Shown here in pieces: positions 23,649 to 32,295 of a DNA stretch of 35,460 bases (its first letter is position 1; the number at the start of each line of letters is the position of its first letter). Location of the stretch: positions 1 through 35,460 of the forward strand of contig JAZDJP010000136.1 in the NCBI GenBank assembly GCA_043803805.1, read 5' to 3'. A program made the position numbers and the translations under genes. The notes beneath the pieces were generated by a model. That model was not told where the DNA came from, did not search any database, and was given only the letters and a program-made list of their open reading frames with translations. The DNA comes from JAZDJP01 sp043803805. GTDB taxonomy: Bacteria > Planctomycetota > JAZDJP01.

Positions 23649-24722
23649 TCACTCGCAAGAAAGGATCTCCGCGATCCGGACGGCGGCGTCGCCATTTCCG
23701 TAATACGGCTCGCGCCGGGAGGGGGTGAAGGGGGCCACCGCTGCCGCCCGGATTTCCGACGGGGCCGCGGGAATGAGGCGATTCCAGCCGCTCTCCACCG
23801 TTTCCACCCATTCGGTCTCGGGGCGGAGCGTGATGCAGGGGGTGCCGAGGAGATAGGCCTCCTTTTGAATGCCGCCGGAGTCCGTGATGATTTTAAACGC
23901 GTGGCGTTGGAACGTCAGCATGGTGAGGTAGCCGACCGGGGGGATGAAGCGGATGACGTCCTCCCGTCCCGCGGCGATGGAGGAGGCGCCCCGGAGGGCC
24001 TCCACCGCCTTGCGCGTGCGCGGATGGATGGGGAAGAGCACGGGTTTGTCGAGGGATGACAGTCCTTCCAGAATGGCCGCGAGGTTGGCGGGATTGTCGG
24101 TGTTGAAGTCGCGGTGGATGGTGGCCAGGTAATATCCCTTCGGGGAAAGGCCGTGTTCCCCGAGCGCTGCGGTGTGCGTCTCGATCCGGGGGAGGTTCTC
24201 CAGGACGATATCCATCATGACGTCCCCGGTGTTCGTCACGCCGCGGGTGATCCCCTCCGCCGCGAGATTGCCGACGGCAACGACCGTCGGGGCGAAGAGC
24301 CATCCGGAGACGTGATCGGCGAGGATCCGGTTGATCTCCTCCGGCATCCGGCGGTTGAAACTCCTGAGGCCGGCCTCCACGTGGGCCACCGGGATGTTGA
24401 GTTTTGCGGCGGCGAGCGCCCCGGCGAGGGTCGAATTGGTGTCCCCGAGGACGACCACCGCCCCGGGCCGCGTCTCCAGGAGGATTTTTTCGATGGCGAT
24501 GAGCATCCGCCCGGTCTGGGCGGCGTGGCCGGTTTCGCGGATGTCGAGGTGAAAATCCGGCGCGGGGATCGCCAGTTCCTCGAAAAACACCTTGGACATG
24601 TCGTAATCGTAATGCTGGCCGGTGTGGATGAGAATTTCCTCGTGCCGCCGGCGCAGGGCCCGGGACAGCGGCGCGGCCTTCACAAACTGCGGTCTGGCTC
24701 CGATGACGGTGGCAATCTTCAT
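23649..24722 (-). CDS. wecB: UDP-N-acetylglucosamine 2-epimerase (non-hydrolysing), WecB-like
   Basis: A 357-residue protein from the ATG at 24722; the reading frame stays open upstream, but MKIATVIGARPQFVKAAPLS is the standard N-terminus. Family motifs are HTGQHYDYDMS, VLGDTNSTLAGALAAAKL, HVEAGLRSFNRRMPEEINR, DSGGIQKEAYLLGTPC and RPETEWVETVE. It interconverts UDP-GlcNAc and UDP-ManNAc, a precursor for ManNAc or ManNAcA in surface polysaccharides. It lies next to the surface-modification cluster that starts at 26.3 kb, on the opposite strand. Confidence 0.93.
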   Translation of the reverse strand: MKIATVIGARPQFVKAAPLSRALRRRHEEILIHTGQHYDYDMSKVFFEELAIPAPDFHLDIRETGHAAQTGRMLIAIEKILLETRPGAVVVLGDTNSTLAGALAAAKLNIPVAHVEAGLRSFNRRMPEEINRILADHVSGWLFAPTVVAVGNLAAEGITRGVTNTGDVMMDIVLENLPRIETHTAALGEHGLSPKGYYLATIHRDFNTDNPANLAAILEGLSSLDKPVLFPIHPRTRKAVEALRGASSIAAGREDVIRFIPPVGYLTMLTFQRHAFKIITDSGGIQKEAYLLGTPCITLRPETEWVETVESGWNRLIPAAPSEIRAAAVAPFTPSRREPYYGNGDAAVRIAEILSCE

Positions 24723-24768
24723 GGTGTAATCTCTTAAAGACCAACTCCCATTCGCCGCGATTCCAGAT

Positions 24769-24796
24769 ATAATACGCACAAGATAAAAATTCGCAA
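24769..24796 (-). promoter_or_regulatory. Candidate wecB promoter
   Basis: On the minus strand TTGCGA (24796-24791, 4 of 6) is spaced 16 bases from TATTAT (24774-24769, 5 of 6). The leader to the wecB ATG at 24722 would be about 40 nt, in contrast to the leaderless promoters elsewhere in the window. On the plus strand the overlapping TATAAT (24768-24773) has no good -35. Confidence 0.5.
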
Positions 24797-24833
24797 GGAA
24801 GCGAAATGAATGCCGTGGAAATCTATACATTGT

Positions 24834-24848
24834 AACAGGCGGCCTGTT
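24834..24848. repeat. Palindrome directly abutting a start codon
   Basis: AACAGGC (24834-24840), a single G, then GCCTGTT (24842-24848) form a perfect inverted repeat ending one base before the ATG at 24849. The only ribosome-binding-site-like string, AGGCGG, lies within it. It may be an operator or an RNA hairpin that masks translation. Part of it resembles the dispersed repeat at the window ends. Confidence 0.6.
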
Positions 24849-26219
24849 ATGAAATTCCCTGTCTCAAGTTTGTTCCTGTTGGGGTGGCTTGTTGCCGGTT
24901 GTGGGGGAGGGGGTGGGGTCGGAGGGGGCAGTAGTGTCTTTCACGCGGCCGACACGGGTTGGGCAAAGACATTTGGAACAACACAAAATGATGAAATTGC
25001 TCAAGTGGTGTTACAGACAGCCGATGGCCGCTTGGTTTTCGGAGGAGGGGGCCAACAGGCATTTGTGGACTCGTTACACATCCCGTTGTTGGTTTGCATG
25101 GATGCTTCAGGTGCCGTGATCTGGCAGAAAATCTATGGGGGATCCGTTCGGCGTGGCGCCGTTCTTGGAATGATCGAGACTGCAGATGGAGGATTTTTCG
25201 CAACCGGGTACAGCACGTGGAACAACTGGGTGCTTTCTCCGGATGATGCGTGGGTGATGAAGACGGATCGTGACGGAGAGTTGATGTGGAAAAAAGGGTA
25301 TGATGGCGGGGGGCTGGATCGGACGAATGCAATCCGTCTTACGATCGATGAGGGGTGTGTGGTCGGAGGAAGTATAACGACCCCATCGGTTGCCTCCTTT
25401 GGATATTTTGTCATGAAACTCATGACGGATGGAACGGTAAGTTGGGCCAATCGATATGGAGTGGGGGATAATTCTGATATGGGGACGGATCTTCAGGTGA
25501 CGAGTGACGGAGGATATATCGTGTCCGGGTGGACCTCCAGCGATGGCAGTTCATACAGCGCGCGTGTTCTCAAACTGAATGCCGTCGGTGCCGTGGAATG
25601 GAATCGGGTATTCCCGGGTCCGGTGAACGCGTCCACGTGGTGGCGAAAACTGGTGATTCAATGTGCTCCGGATGGGGGGTACATTCTTGCGGGAACGACC
25701 AATTTGCTCTCGTCCACGCAGGATGCATGGGTGCTTAAGTTGGATGGCGTCGGGAACGTGATATGGCAGAACGCCTATGGAAGTGAGGGGGACGATACCG
25801 CGGAGGGGATTTCTGTCGTCTCGGATGGCGGTTGCATCGTAACGGGTCAGCGCGACGGTAGATTGTGGTTGTTTAAACTCAATCGGGATGGGGCCATTCT
25901 ATGGGAAAAGGTGTATGGAGATGGGAATGCCGCGGGGAAATCCGTGATCGTGTTGACGAGCGGCGATTGCCTGGTTGGAGGCTGTACAGATTCTGTTGAT
26001 TCGTCCTTCTGGGGCGGGGATGCGTGGATCCTCCAGGCGGGCGATGATGGTTCACTCGATGCTTTGGATCAAACCGTCTCTTCCGCGGTCACGCCGACCG
26101 GTGTTGTGTCTGTGGAGATGAGTGCGACAGTCGTCGGTCTGGTGTTGATGGTTACGGATGATACGCTCACGGTTGCATCCGATGCCGAACTCTCGGTTTT
26201 TTCGCAAGAGTCTTATTGA
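24849..26219 (+). CDS. Secreted lipoprotein with beta-propeller-like repeats
   Basis: A 456-residue protein from the ATG at 24849. The signal MKFPVSSLFLLGWLVAGC ends in a lipobox, and the Cys is followed by a Gly-rich spacer (GGGGGVGGGSS). The rest is a run of units of about 50 residues, each with a DGG turn (TADGGFFATGYS, TSDGGYIVSGWT, APDGGYILAGTT, VSDGGCIVTGQ) and a strand pair such as DAWVLKLDGVGNVIWQNAYG. This pattern is typical of bacterial extracellular beta-propeller proteins. The ligand is unknown. It is probably on the cell surface or outer membrane. Base composition drops in GC from here on. Confidence 0.8.
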   Translation: MKFPVSSLFLLGWLVAGCGGGGGVGGGSSVFHAADTGWAKTFGTTQNDEIAQVVLQTADGRLVFGGGGQQAFVDSLHIPLLVCMDASGAVIWQKIYGGSVRRGAVLGMIETADGGFFATGYSTWNNWVLSPDDAWVMKTDRDGELMWKKGYDGGGLDRTNAIRLTIDEGCVVGGSITTPSVASFGYFVMKLMTDGTVSWANRYGVGDNSDMGTDLQVTSDGGYIVSGWTSSDGSSYSARVLKLNAVGAVEWNRVFPGPVNASTWWRKLVIQCAPDGGYILAGTTNLLSSTQDAWVLKLDGVGNVIWQNAYGSEGDDTAEGISVVSDGGCIVTGQRDGRLWLFKLNRDGAILWEKVYGDGNAAGKSVIVLTSGDCLVGGCTDSVDSSFWGGDAWILQAGDDGSLDALDQTVSSAVTPTGVVSVEMSATVVGLVLMVTDDTLTVASDAELSVFSQESY

Positions 26220-26352
26220 TTACACATCTTGTTGGAAACGTCGGAGACGAGATTTTATATTGTTTGCGACAATGCCAACCATTACAATCAAAAAAGCGTG
26301 TGGATTTTGCACGACTTGATTTGATTGAACGTTCGTACACGACGAGAGTTAA

Positions 26353-27459
26353 GTGAATCCGGTGAACATGCTGATGAAATTTGTTAACATGAGATTTTTC
26401 CTCTCTGTTGTGTTGGGATTCGTGTTGTTTGGGGTTACGGACCTCATCCTTTGGCGAGTTTTCCCCCACGCGCGGCTTGCCGCCGAGGTGATTGATATTC
26501 AACAACCGTCACAACTTGTCTCCAAACTGGATTTCCTCCGGTATTACGAAGGATTGAAAGTTGTCGTGATTGGAGATTCCTTGATCTATGGCCGGACTAT
26601 GGAAGCGCATGGGGATCCCGGGTGGCGAAATCACACGCTTGACGCCACGCTTGAGAATAAACTCAGGGAAGTGCGGCCCCGCGAGAAAATCCTCGTTTTT
26701 AACCTGGGTATCAACGGGGCGCTTCCAACGGACTTGGAGGCTTTGGCGCGATTGATTATCCCCTGCCGGATTGATCTGTTGATCATGGATACCCATCTGC
26801 GTCCGTTTTCGCGGGATTTTTCGGTTCCCGGGGCGGAAATCTGCCGGCCTTGGCTCAGGCATATCGGGGTGGATCGTGAGGGTGGATTGGCATGGGTTCC
26901 CGATACGGGATCCTGGCGTGAGCGCGTCGGAACCATCCTCCCCACGTTTCTCTTTAATCATTGGGCGTTGTATCGTTACAGGGATGTGATTCAGGCCAAT
27001 GCCGCCCAATGTGGCCTTCTGCACAAGGGCGGCGAGATCCGGCGTCGTTTCAATCGGTGGCGTACCGACCGGGAAGAGGTTGATGAGGATGTTCTACTAT
27101 TGTTGAAACTCAAACAACGTTTGCAAACCGTGAATTTTGAAATGGGCAATCCACAGCGGCAGGCCCTGGAGCGGATGGTGTCGTATCTCAATGAGAAAAA
27201 TCAGAAAACGATCATTTTTTATGCGCGCGAAAATCCCGACCTGTTGCCACAACTCATGTCCGACGAGAAATATCAGCAATTGTGTGACAATCTGGCCGGA
27301 ATCATACGGGCCGGGGGCGGTGACACGGTCGTGTATGCCCCGGTTGTGGCGGCGCTAAACGCGGAGCACTACCTTGACTTTTCACATCTCAACGCCTTGG
27401 GATACAAGAAGGTGGCGGAGGGGTTGCTGGAGTATATAAAACGTTTAAATGTAATTTGA
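26353..27459 (+). CDS. SGNH/GDSL-fold hydrolase with N-terminal anchor (DltD/AlgJ-like role)
   Basis: A 368-residue protein if the GTG at 26353 is used, which has GAGAG upstream; ATGs at 26368, 26374 and 26389 are alternatives, so the start is uncertain. Residues about 13-35 are a membrane anchor (RFFLSVVLGFVLFGVTDLIL). The catalytic block GDSLIYG carries Ser76, and the C-terminal block DFSHLNALGYKKVAEGL supplies Asp342 and His345, giving a full SGNH triad. The protein would act outside the inner membrane. In Dlt and alginate acetylation systems such a protein works with an MBOAT acyltransferase; one is encoded 3.6 kb downstream on the same strand. It is the first gene of the probable acylation cluster. 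Confidence 0.85.
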   Translation: MNPVNMLMKFVNMRFFLSVVLGFVLFGVTDLILWRVFPHARLAAEVIDIQQPSQLVSKLDFLRYYEGLKVVVIGDSLIYGRTMEAHGDPGWRNHTLDATLENKLREVRPREKILVFNLGINGALPTDLEALARLIIPCRIDLLIMDTHLRPFSRDFSVPGAEICRPWLRHIGVDREGGLAWVPDTGSWRERVGTILPTFLFNHWALYRYRDVIQANAAQCGLLHKGGEIRRRFNRWRTDREEVDEDVLLLLKLKQRLQTVNFEMGNPQRQALERMVSYLNEKNQKTIIFYARENPDLLPQLMSDEKYQQLCDNLAGIIRAGGGDTVVYAPVVAALNAEHYLDFSHLNALGYKKVAEGLLEYIKRLNVI

Positions 27460-27521
27460 CGATTCATTTTGCCGGTCGGTTATTATTCGATACAATCGTC
27501 CGCTTTGTCGGAGGCCAGACG

Positions 27522-27956
27522 ATGGAAGCGATTGCATCGGTCGTCCCGTTGAGGATAGAAGATCTCCGGGAAGGGCAGACGTACTCTGAAAAATTCGAGT
27601 TCTCTGAGAAGGGGTTGCAGGCATTTATCAATTTGAGCGGAGATCGTGCTCCGGCGCACGTTGATGACTCGCATGCCAAAGGCATGGGGTACGGTGGGCG
27701 CATTGTGCACGGTTTGTTCGTGTGCATGCCCTATTCGAGAATCCTGGGAATGTTTTTGCCGGGGGGAAACACGGTCATTCACCAGATGCAGTTTGATGCT
27801 TTAGCCCCGGTATATGTCGGGGACACGGTATCCTACCAGGTGAAAATCGTCCGAATCAGCGTGGGGGCCAAAACAGTCGTTTTGGAACTGTCGGCGGTCC
27901 GGCAGGACGGGGGCATGGTGAATCGGGGCCGGGTCACATGCACATTTCGAAAGTGA
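27522..27956 (+). CDS. MaoC-like hot-dog-fold hydratase/dehydratase
   Basis: A 144-residue protein from the ATG at 27522, which has GGAGG 7 bases upstream. The (R)-specific hydratase active-site pattern is seen as FINLSGDRAPAHVDDSHAKG with Asp41 and His46; the usual Asn after GDx is replaced by Ala. GRIVHGLFVCMP follows, the typical helix. MaoC enzymes add or remove water at the 3-position of acyl thioesters (CoA or ACP). Its place between an SGNH hydrolase and a methyltransferase, upstream of an ACP, suggests it acts on the acyl group carried by that ACP. This is inference. Confidence 0.87.
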   Translation: MEAIASVVPLRIEDLREGQTYSEKFEFSEKGLQAFINLSGDRAPAHVDDSHAKGMGYGGRIVHGLFVCMPYSRILGMFLPGGNTVIHQMQFDALAPVYVGDTVSYQVKIVRISVGAKTVVLELSAVRQDGGMVNRGRVTCTFRK

Positions 27957-28004
27957 GTCCGATGGTCCCGTAAGGGGATGTCATCCAAATTTGCGAGGTT
28001 TCCG

Positions 28005-28898
28005 ATGGAATATCCGAATATCAGGATTTTTGAGTCAATGTTGAAGGGCATGGCGCCCTACATGTCCAAAGCGGTGGAGAAAGCCAGGACATTTAGTCCG
28101 ACTTGGGAAAGAGAATTCGAGGAAACTCTGTCGAAAGTGTTTGCCGGTGATGAGGCCAGAATGCGCGGTGCGATAAAGGGATATGTCGAGTTTGCGCTGG
28201 ATGCCCTGCGATTGCACAAGCGGTTTGAGAAAGAACTGAAATACATTCACAAGACGTATGCGGAGGTTGGAGAGGGTGTATACCACAATTTGGAATACAT
28301 GTTCAATCTTTATCTTCCCGGAATATTGATCAGCCAGTACCTCTGGCCGCATCATTATGAACAGTTGCAATTCTTCACAAGAGAATTCGGGCCTTTGGTC
28401 CGGGCCTCCGCCGACAAGTCGTTTGCCGACGTCGGTGTGGGGACCGGTTTCTACAGCAGACAGATACTCTCCATGGATCGGGAAAGCAGGGGGACCGGAT
28501 TTGACATCAGCGCGCATTCCCTGAATTATGCGGCGCAACAGATACGGGCGTTTCAATTTCAGGATCGTTGGACTCCGCGCAGGCAGAATATTTTGACCGA
28601 TCCCCCGGGCGGGAAATTTTCATTTGTCGTCTCGGTTGAGGTCCTGGAGCATCTCGAAGATCCGGTGGCTTTCATCCGGGGTTTGAAGGCAATACTGGCT
28701 CCCGGCGGGTATGCGTTTATTACGGCGGCCATCACGGCGCCCAACGCAGACCATATTTATCTCTACGCGGATTGCGAATCCGTGGAGAGGGAAATCAAAC
28801 AGGGGGGATTTGAAATCGTCAGGCGTCACCTGGCGATCGCCTATCCGCCCAAGGCCAATGAGCCGGTTCCCCAATCAGGGATATTTATTTGCCGCTAG
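28005..28898 (+). CDS. Class I SAM-dependent methyltransferase
   Basis: A 297-residue protein from the ATG at 28005, with GCGAGG 6 bases upstream; an ATG at 27978 is less likely. Residues 1-130 are helical and unfamiliar, with TFSPTWEREFEETLSKVF and YHNLEYMFNLYLPG. The Rossmann methyltransferase begins near 135 with FADVGVGTGFYSRQIL (motif I), then GTGFDISAHSLNYA and SVEVLEHLEDPVAFIRGLK, then LAPGGYAFITAA. The substrate is unknown. In methoxymalonyl-ACP pathways an O-methyltransferase accompanies FkbH, and fkbH is the next gene here, 2 bases downstream. Methylation of the ACP-bound glyceryl unit is one possibility; methylation of the glycan is another. Confidence 0.87.
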   Translation: MEYPNIRIFESMLKGMAPYMSKAVEKARTFSPTWEREFEETLSKVFAGDEARMRGAIKGYVEFALDALRLHKRFEKELKYIHKTYAEVGEGVYHNLEYMFNLYLPGILISQYLWPHHYEQLQFFTREFGPLVRASADKSFADVGVGTGFYSRQILSMDRESRGTGFDISAHSLNYAAQQIRAFQFQDRWTPRRQNILTDPPGGKFSFVVSVEVLEHLEDPVAFIRGLKAILAPGGYAFITAAITAPNADHIYLYADCESVEREIKQGGFEIVRRHLAIAYPPKANEPVPQSGIFICR

Positions 28899-28900
28899 GC

Positions 28901-30796
28901 ATGGCGATGGTCAAGGAAATCATAACCGACCTGTTTTCCGGACGTTTGCCGGAGGGTCTGCGGAAACTCCAGGCGGTGGATGCGTCGGGAGCGACCCCGG
29001 CGATGCGATGCGCCTTGCGATTGGCCGTACAGCGTCCCGGACAGAGTTTGCTGTATTATCAGAAGTTGAAAAATACGTGGCAGGGATGGGGATATCCCCC
29101 GCTCAAACCCAATCCATGCCGGTGCAATTTGCTCCTGCTGACGGATTTTACGGCGGATGGTCTTGCCCCATTGCTGTCCTTATTCTGTGGTATTTGGGGG
29201 GTGGAGGCGCAGGTCCGGGTGCCCGACTTTGACTCGGTGGAGCAGATCTCCCTGGGGCATGTGGATAAGCGTCTTGCCCTGGATGGGGATACCATCGTTG
29301 TGATTATCCTGTCGGAACAGTGGCTCAACCGGTATCTGGGCAACGCCGCGCTTGTCAAGCAGGACGACGTTTTGCGGGTTCAGGAGGCGTATCGTTCCAT
29401 TGTCACGGGTCTTCAGACTCAAGAGCCGAAACATATTCTGGTCGCCAATTTTCCCGGTCGTGCCTATTCCTTTCCCGGCGGCACCGTTGTGCATGGGGAC
29501 TGGGTGGGTGGGAACCTTGCTTTAAACCAGATCAATTCCTGGCTCGCCAGTCTCGTGGCGCGCAATGTCAGTCTGGTGGATCTTTCGGAAGCCGTCTTCA
29601 TGGCGGGTGGGCAGTCTTCGCTGGGGCAGTTGAGTTATTTCCGGGCCAAGATGGCGTATGAGCCGGCGGGGACCGTCGCGATATGCCGGGAGATCGCTTC
29701 GGCGGTCGCGAACCTGTGCGGTAAAAGTCACCGGGCGCTCATCACGGATTGGGATAATACCTTGTGGGGAGGCGAGGTGGCGGAGGTCGGATATTACGAT
29801 ATCGTCTGCGGACTGGATTCCCCGGACGGGCTTGCGTATCATCGTGTGCAGGAGTATCTGAAGGGACTCAAAGATATGGGGGTATTGCTTGCCTCCGTAA
29901 GTCGGAATGACCCCCGGCTCCTGGACGTATTCAAGGAAAACCGGGAGATTGCGTTGCGGCATGACGATTTTGCCGATATCCAGGTGGGGTGGGGGGCCAA
30001 AAGCAATTCCATCCGCGATATTTCGGGTCATTTGGGTTTCGGCACGGAATTCATGGTATTTATGGACGACAGTCTTTTTGAACTCATCGAGGTTGTTTCG
30101 GCGCATCCCTATCTGGATATTTTGCGTGCCGGTCCTGATCCGGAATCCACGTTGAAGGGTATGAGCCAATCGCGTTTTTTCAATGTGGTCGCGCTATCGG
30201 GGGAGGATACCCGGCGTGCCGAGGCGACGTTGAGTCTCAAACGTCAACGCGAGTCCATGGCCAAGTACGGCAACCTGGAGGATTTTCTCAAGGATATCCA
30301 TATCTCCCTGGAGGTGGATGGTCTCCACGAAAAAAATATCAATCGTGTGGTTCAGATGTTTCAGAAAAGCAATCAATTCAATTTGACCACGCGGCGGCAT
30401 GGGGAACGTGACTTGAAACGCATCCTCTCGGAGGGGGGCGTCATCGGTGTCTTTGCGTATTCGGATGCTTTTGGACCCCAAGGCGTCATTTCGGTGGTCA
30501 TCCTCGTTCCCGACGGGGAGGACATGGCGGTGGAAAGCTGGATCATGAGTTGCCGGGTCTTGAATCGAACCGTGGAGGAGGCCGTTTTTTCATGGGTTGT
30601 GAATCATGCGGGATCCCGGTCCATCCGGGGCGAATATATCTCCACCGAGAAGAACGGCCTTGTCAAGGATCTCTTTTCAAGACTCGGATTTGAGCGCGTG
30701 GAGACGAATGGTCCAATGGGCTCGGAATTCTGGCGTTACACGCCCGGCGTCAGCAAACCCGTGCCCAGGTGCTTTGCGGAGATCCGGGCGGTATGA
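28901..30796 (+). CDS. FkbH-family HAD enzyme, probable glyceryl-ACP synthase
   Basis: A 631-residue protein. The ATG at 28901 lies 2 bases after the methyltransferase stop; an ATG at 28907 is possible. The N-terminal ~260 residues form the SGNH-like region of long FkbH proteins (LLLLTDFTADGLAPLLS, IVVIILSEQWLNRYLG). The HAD domain begins with DWDNTLWGG, nucleophile Asp283 and acid Asp285, then LASVSRNDPRLLDVF, WGAKSNSIRDISGHLGFG and FMDDSLFELIEV. The C-terminus (about 495-625) is GNAT-like: VQMFQKSNQFNLTTRRHGE, WIMSCRVLNRTVEEA. FkbH enzymes dephosphorylate 1,3-bisphosphoglycerate and load the glyceryl group on an ACP; the ACP gene follows after 19 bases. The usual DLDNTLWGG reads DWDNTLWGG here. 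Confidence 0.92.
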   Translation: MAMVKEIITDLFSGRLPEGLRKLQAVDASGATPAMRCALRLAVQRPGQSLLYYQKLKNTWQGWGYPPLKPNPCRCNLLLLTDFTADGLAPLLSLFCGIWGVEAQVRVPDFDSVEQISLGHVDKRLALDGDTIVVIILSEQWLNRYLGNAALVKQDDVLRVQEAYRSIVTGLQTQEPKHILVANFPGRAYSFPGGTVVHGDWVGGNLALNQINSWLASLVARNVSLVDLSEAVFMAGGQSSLGQLSYFRAKMAYEPAGTVAICREIASAVANLCGKSHRALITDWDNTLWGGEVAEVGYYDIVCGLDSPDGLAYHRVQEYLKGLKDMGVLLASVSRNDPRLLDVFKENREIALRHDDFADIQVGWGAKSNSIRDISGHLGFGTEFMVFMDDSLFELIEVVSAHPYLDILRAGPDPESTLKGMSQSRFFNVVALSGEDTRRAEATLSLKRQRESMAKYGNLEDFLKDIHISLEVDGLHEKNINRVVQMFQKSNQFNLTTRRHGERDLKRILSEGGVIGVFAYSDAFGPQGVISVVILVPDGEDMAVESWIMSCRVLNRTVEEAVFSWVVNHAGSRSIRGEYISTEKNGLVKDLFSRLGFERVETNGPMGSEFWRYTPGVSKPVPRCFAEIRAV

Positions 30797-30815
30797 CATA
30801 TCCGGAGGTGTCAGG

Positions 30816-31064
30816 ATGACTCCCGAGCGGCGGATCAGATTGACGGATGTTTTTCGAACCCTTTTCAATATGCCCAATCTTGAATTGCGGGATGAAATGA
30901 CCGCGAGCGATGTCCCGGGGTGGGATTCTTTCAACCATATCAATCTGGTCATTCAGATCGAAGAGGAGTTTCACGTGCGATTCACCACGGAGGAGGTCAG
31001 CAATTTCAAAAACGTCGGTGACCTGATTCGAACGCTGGATTCCAAACTCGACAACCCTGCGTGA
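30816..31064 (+). CDS. Acyl carrier protein
   Basis: An 82-residue protein with GGAGG 7 bases before the ATG at 30816. The phosphopantetheine site is GWDSFNHINLV with Ser38; GWDSxxHxxL is typical of the ACPs paired with FkbH. Helices follow with IQIEEEFHVRFTTEEVSNFK and VGDLIRTLDSKL. The protein would carry the glyceryl or derived acyl group as a thioester in the cytoplasm and present it to the MBOAT protein encoded next. Gene order FkbH-ACP-MBOAT mirrors the loader-carrier-exporter logic of Dlt systems. Confidence 0.93.
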   Translation: MTPERRIRLTDVFRTLFNMPNLELRDEMTASDVPGWDSFNHINLVIQIEEEFHVRFTTEEVSNFKNVGDLIRTLDSKLDNPA

Positions 31065-31104
31065 TTGAGAGAGTACGACATCCTGCCTGATTAAATGGGT
31101 GGTT

Positions 31105-32295
31105 ATGGGCCATTTTTTTGACGTCAATTTCTGGTTTTTTTGTCTGGTTTTGATGATTCTTCTCCGGTTTTCCCCCATGTGTCGGACTCGGTGGTTTGGC
31201 GTGCTGAATATGGTTGCGTTATCGTTCTGGGTGGGGATCAAAATCGCATCCCTGGCGATGGTTTTTTCGTGCATCCTATGGGTCGGGCTTTGGCTCATAA
31301 CAAGACGTGATCTGTCCGGACGTTTGCGGGCGGCCTTTCCCTGCGTCTTGATTGGTTTGATGGTGTTGTTTTTCGTTGTGCACAAGGCCAATCTCGAATA
31401 TGCCCAGCATGTCAGGCAGGTCTGGCAGAAGATTGGCGGCCATTCGCTGGAAAGGGCGCTGGATTTCCTGATTGCGCTTTCTTTCTCGTATGTCGTTCTC
31501 CGGGCGCTGGACATGGTCGCCTGCGTTTCATTTCGAAATGCCCGATTGATGGATCCCATCTCCTGTTTGGGCTATCTTTTTCCGATCCATATGCTTGTTT
31601 CGGGGCCGGTCAATCCGTACCAGGAACATCTCCGGATCAACGTTGAAGCGCGGACGAAAATTCCCCTGGAGCAGTATCTTCTCGGAGCCAATGACATCGC
31701 CACGGGACTGCTGTATAAATTTGTGATTAGTGAATATATGCGAATTTTCTTTTTCGGTTTGGACGGCAAGGTGGAGTCCCGCAGCCTGCTGGACACGGCC
31801 TATTTGTTGATTTATACCTTCTTTGATTTTGCGGGATACTCACGCATGGCCGTTGGGCTTGGCCGGTTTTTCGGGATTCCCACCCCTGAAAATTTCAATT
31901 CGCCGTTTCTGGCAAAATCCATAACGGAACTTTTCACGCGCTGGCATATGTCTCTGGGCGGATTCATTCAGCGAAATGTATACACGCCGCTGCAACTTCG
32001 GCTGGTGAGGGCATGGGGCGTCAAAAATGCCGTATGGTCCGGATTGGTCGTTCTGATCTGTTCCTGGGTGGCGGTGGCGCTATGGCACCGGGTCAGTCCG
32101 CTCTTCCTGCTCTATGGTTTGTGCATGGCGGCAAGCATATGGGTGGAGAAAATTGTGCGGGACAAGGTGTTGCGATCGGGATGGGGCGGAAAAAGGGGTG
32201 TGCAGAGGGCATGGGCGGTTGCGGGACCCGTGTATGTTTTTTCCGCGCTGACCCTCATGGTGCATCTTGTGATTCGGGAGATTTTTATATCATGA
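31105..32295 (+). CDS. MBOAT-family membrane-bound O-acyltransferase (DltB/AlgI-like)
   Basis: A 396-residue polytopic membrane protein. The ATG at 31105 is likely, with a GTG at 31099 as alternative; the ribosome-binding site is weak. Many hydrophobic spans are evident from residue 5 on. MBOAT hallmarks are LYKFVISEYM, FFDFAGYSRMAVGLGRFFG, FTRWHMSLGGFIQRNVYTPL and the putative catalytic His328 in VALWHRVSPLFLLYG; most relatives have WHG. It would take an acyl group from the ACP on the cytoplasmic side and pass it across the membrane. Its stop codon overlaps the start of the 52-residue DltX-like gene as ATGA, a strong sign that the two proteins work together. Confidence 0.92.
   Translation: MGHFFDVNFWFFCLVLMILLRFSPMCRTRWFGVLNMVALSFWVGIKIASLAMVFSCILWVGLWLITRRDLSGRLRAAFPCVLIGLMVLFFVVHKANLEYAQHVRQVWQKIGGHSLERALDFLIALSFSYVVLRALDMVACVSFRNARLMDPISCLGYLFPIHMLVSGPVNPYQEHLRINVEARTKIPLEQYLLGANDIATGLLYKFVISEYMRIFFFGLDGKVESRSLLDTAYLLIYTFFDFAGYSRMAVGLGRFFGIPTPENFNSPFLAKSITELFTRWHMSLGGFIQRNVYTPLQLRLVRAWGVKNAVWSGLVVLICSWVAVALWHRVSPLFLLYGLCMAASIWVEKIVRDKVLRSGWGGKRGVQRAWAVAGPVYVFSALTLMVHLVIREIFIS

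Noticed and set aside
26327..26334. GAACGTTC palindrome as a LexA/SOS box upstream of the SGNH gene
   Set aside because: SOS boxes need spaced half-sites; an 8-bp palindrome is expected by chance several times per window.
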